Positions 62,801 through 64,000 of a stretch of DNA of 64,000 nucleotides are shown in pieces. Within the stretch, counting starts at the first letter, position 1. The number at the start of each line of letters is the position of its first letter. The DNA comes from Cydia pomonella (Eukaryota; Arthropoda; Insecta; Lepidoptera; Tortricidae): NCBI RefSeq assembly GCF_033807575.1, contig NC_084707.1, positions 24,825,888 through 24,889,887 on the forward strand, written 5' to 3'. Under the pieces are notes generated by a model. That model saw nothing but the letters and a program-made list of their open reading frames with translations. It did no database searches and had not been told where the DNA came from. The position numbers and the translations under genes are program-made.

Positions 62801-63633
62801 ATATTACTTAACTGACTGATTGGGTTCAATCGTCGGACTTCAACATCTCATGAGGATGCTTCGTAGAGAGGCGAAACAAGTATTGAGCTTTGTACTTTCG
62901 GTGGTGGGTTGCTATATTTTATTTGCGTATTTATTTTTGCGGTATGGGGGTGGGAACATTAATTGCATGTAAAAATATACAAGTAAGAGTATAACGGGTT
63001 AGCACTGATTGACTAGCACGTTATATTTTCGCGGATTAGCAAAGTAATATTTTTTGTTTTAAGTTATATGGATATCCGCAAAGTAACGCCTGATTCTATT
63101 CAATACATTGGGGTAACTTCGAAAGCAGGGTTATTTTGATAACGGCAAATATCTACAATATAAGAAGCACTTTCTACTAAAACAACTTGAACTACTTCAA
63201 CATTCTACTAAAAATAAATTTAAAACGTAGTCACACTTAATATATTTAAAATACAATGTGTTTGTACACGTATAATGGAGCCGTTAACCACGTTTAGTCC
63301 GATGAATTTTATCGACAAATCACCCCCCATACCTGTGTTTTTTTTCAACCATTTTAATAATGCACCCCTTCAAAGTTTTATGGCGCCAAACAAGACACTT
63401 TGTTAATGTACCATTATCTGTCCATTTACCTATCGCACATTAAAAAAAAATTATTCGATGGCTTATGAATTAGGGCATACATTTCAAGTATAAATGTTAC
63501 AGAGAATCCACAAATCACTCGAGAAATAATAACAAAAATAAAAATTGTCCTCAAAAAAAAATTGACTTTTTTTTCGAAAACGAGGTCGTTGATCTGTACT
63601 TTTTTATTATTAAAATATAGTACAGGATATCAG
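62801..63633. other. AT-rich stretch, nothing recognised
   Basis: No supported exon or element boundary. Confidence 0.4.
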
Positions 63634-64000
63634 CAGGGGTCGGACAAAAAGTGCGGATGACGTCAAACCACTTATAGGATGATTTCAAATAGTATTTTTG
63701 ATTTTCATAAACAATTATCACTTATCATTTATCAACCTCTTTATTAAACGATATCGCCACTTGAAATGAGTAAGTACGTTTTTGACTGACACATTGTCAA
63801 TCAGATGAACAATAAATTGACTTCGTTATTGTTTAGCTATTGTATCTTCACGATTATATTTAGCTAAAATTTATATTTACTAATGTATAAGAAAACGCTC
63901 TATAATGTCATCTTTACTCGAATATTGTGGCAATCCCACAGACTTGTTCTAACTAATTTCAAATAATTATACCTTATGGTAACAAGTTTCGTGAAATTTA
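63634..64000 (+). mobile_element. hAT element, second copy, cut by window end
   Basis: It starts CAGGGGTCGGACAAAAAGTG and follows 43133 onward closely (CATTGTCAATCAGATGAACA, AAGAAAACGCTCTATAATGT) up to GAATATTGTGGCAAT near 63935. There it departs just before the point where the zinc-finger frame begins in the first copy. Its right end is outside the window, so the internal structure is incomplete. Confidence 0.85.

Overview
The window looks like AT-rich nuclear DNA from an insect, most probably a moth or butterfly (Lepidoptera). The basis is the mix of transposon families: two tRNA-derived SINE families, decayed RTE- and CR1/Jockey-type LINE ends, mag-like Ty3/gypsy retrotransposons with very short LTRs, piggyBac and hAT remnants, and many foldback MITEs. 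Several of these are familiar to me from lepidopteran intergenic and intronic DNA, but that is recall and was not searched. There are no operons, bacterial promoters, rRNA genes, CRISPR arrays or functional tRNA genes.

Layout. 0-13 kb: AT-rich DNA with a SINE, a 5'-truncated LINE bounded by an exact 15-bp target duplication, RTE LINE ends, foldback elements and one weak exon candidate (12256-12384). 13-30 kb: LINE 3' ends, a TA-flanked MITE (18167-18373), two local tandem duplications, a TTAA-bounded 494-bp element and a complete SINE. 30-38 kb: dense nested insertions, with three palindromic MITEs of one family in the window (two here), SINE fragments in inverted arrangement, a hAT MITE with a perfect 8-bp duplication, an orphan LTR end plus tRNA-Trp primer site, a three-unit array of a double-hairpin repeat and a large foldback. 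38-46 kb: a decayed LINE ORF, a 1037-bp piggyBac deletion derivative with TTAA flanks and a frameshifted Cys-rich domain, and a 700-bp hAT element with an exact 8-bp duplication and a zinc-finger remnant. 46.8-49.6 kb: a LINE ORF2 of 881 codons, open but lacking its N-terminus. 50-53.6 kb: the only stretch with plausible host exons, a candidate 3'-terminal exon on + (51901-52055) and a 78-bp internal exon on - (53428-53505). 53.9-56.3 kb: the 3' half of a mag-like gypsy element on -. 57.8-60.9 kb: a second gypsy pol on +, open for 884 codons and directly abutting a foldback element. 61-64 kb: SINEs, a LINE 3' end, another double-hairpin unit and a second hAT copy cut by the window edge.

The three long open frames are all selfish-element genes. 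Apart from them, the window reads as intron or intergenic DNA built by successive insertions. Several insertion orders can be read directly, for example a MITE inside a LINE frame, a MITE inside a TIR element, and a LINE tail inside a tandem repeat. I did not find a novel defence or metabolic system. The most useful observations are exactly bounded insertions, two foldback families with multiple copies, and short exon candidates that need transcript evidence.
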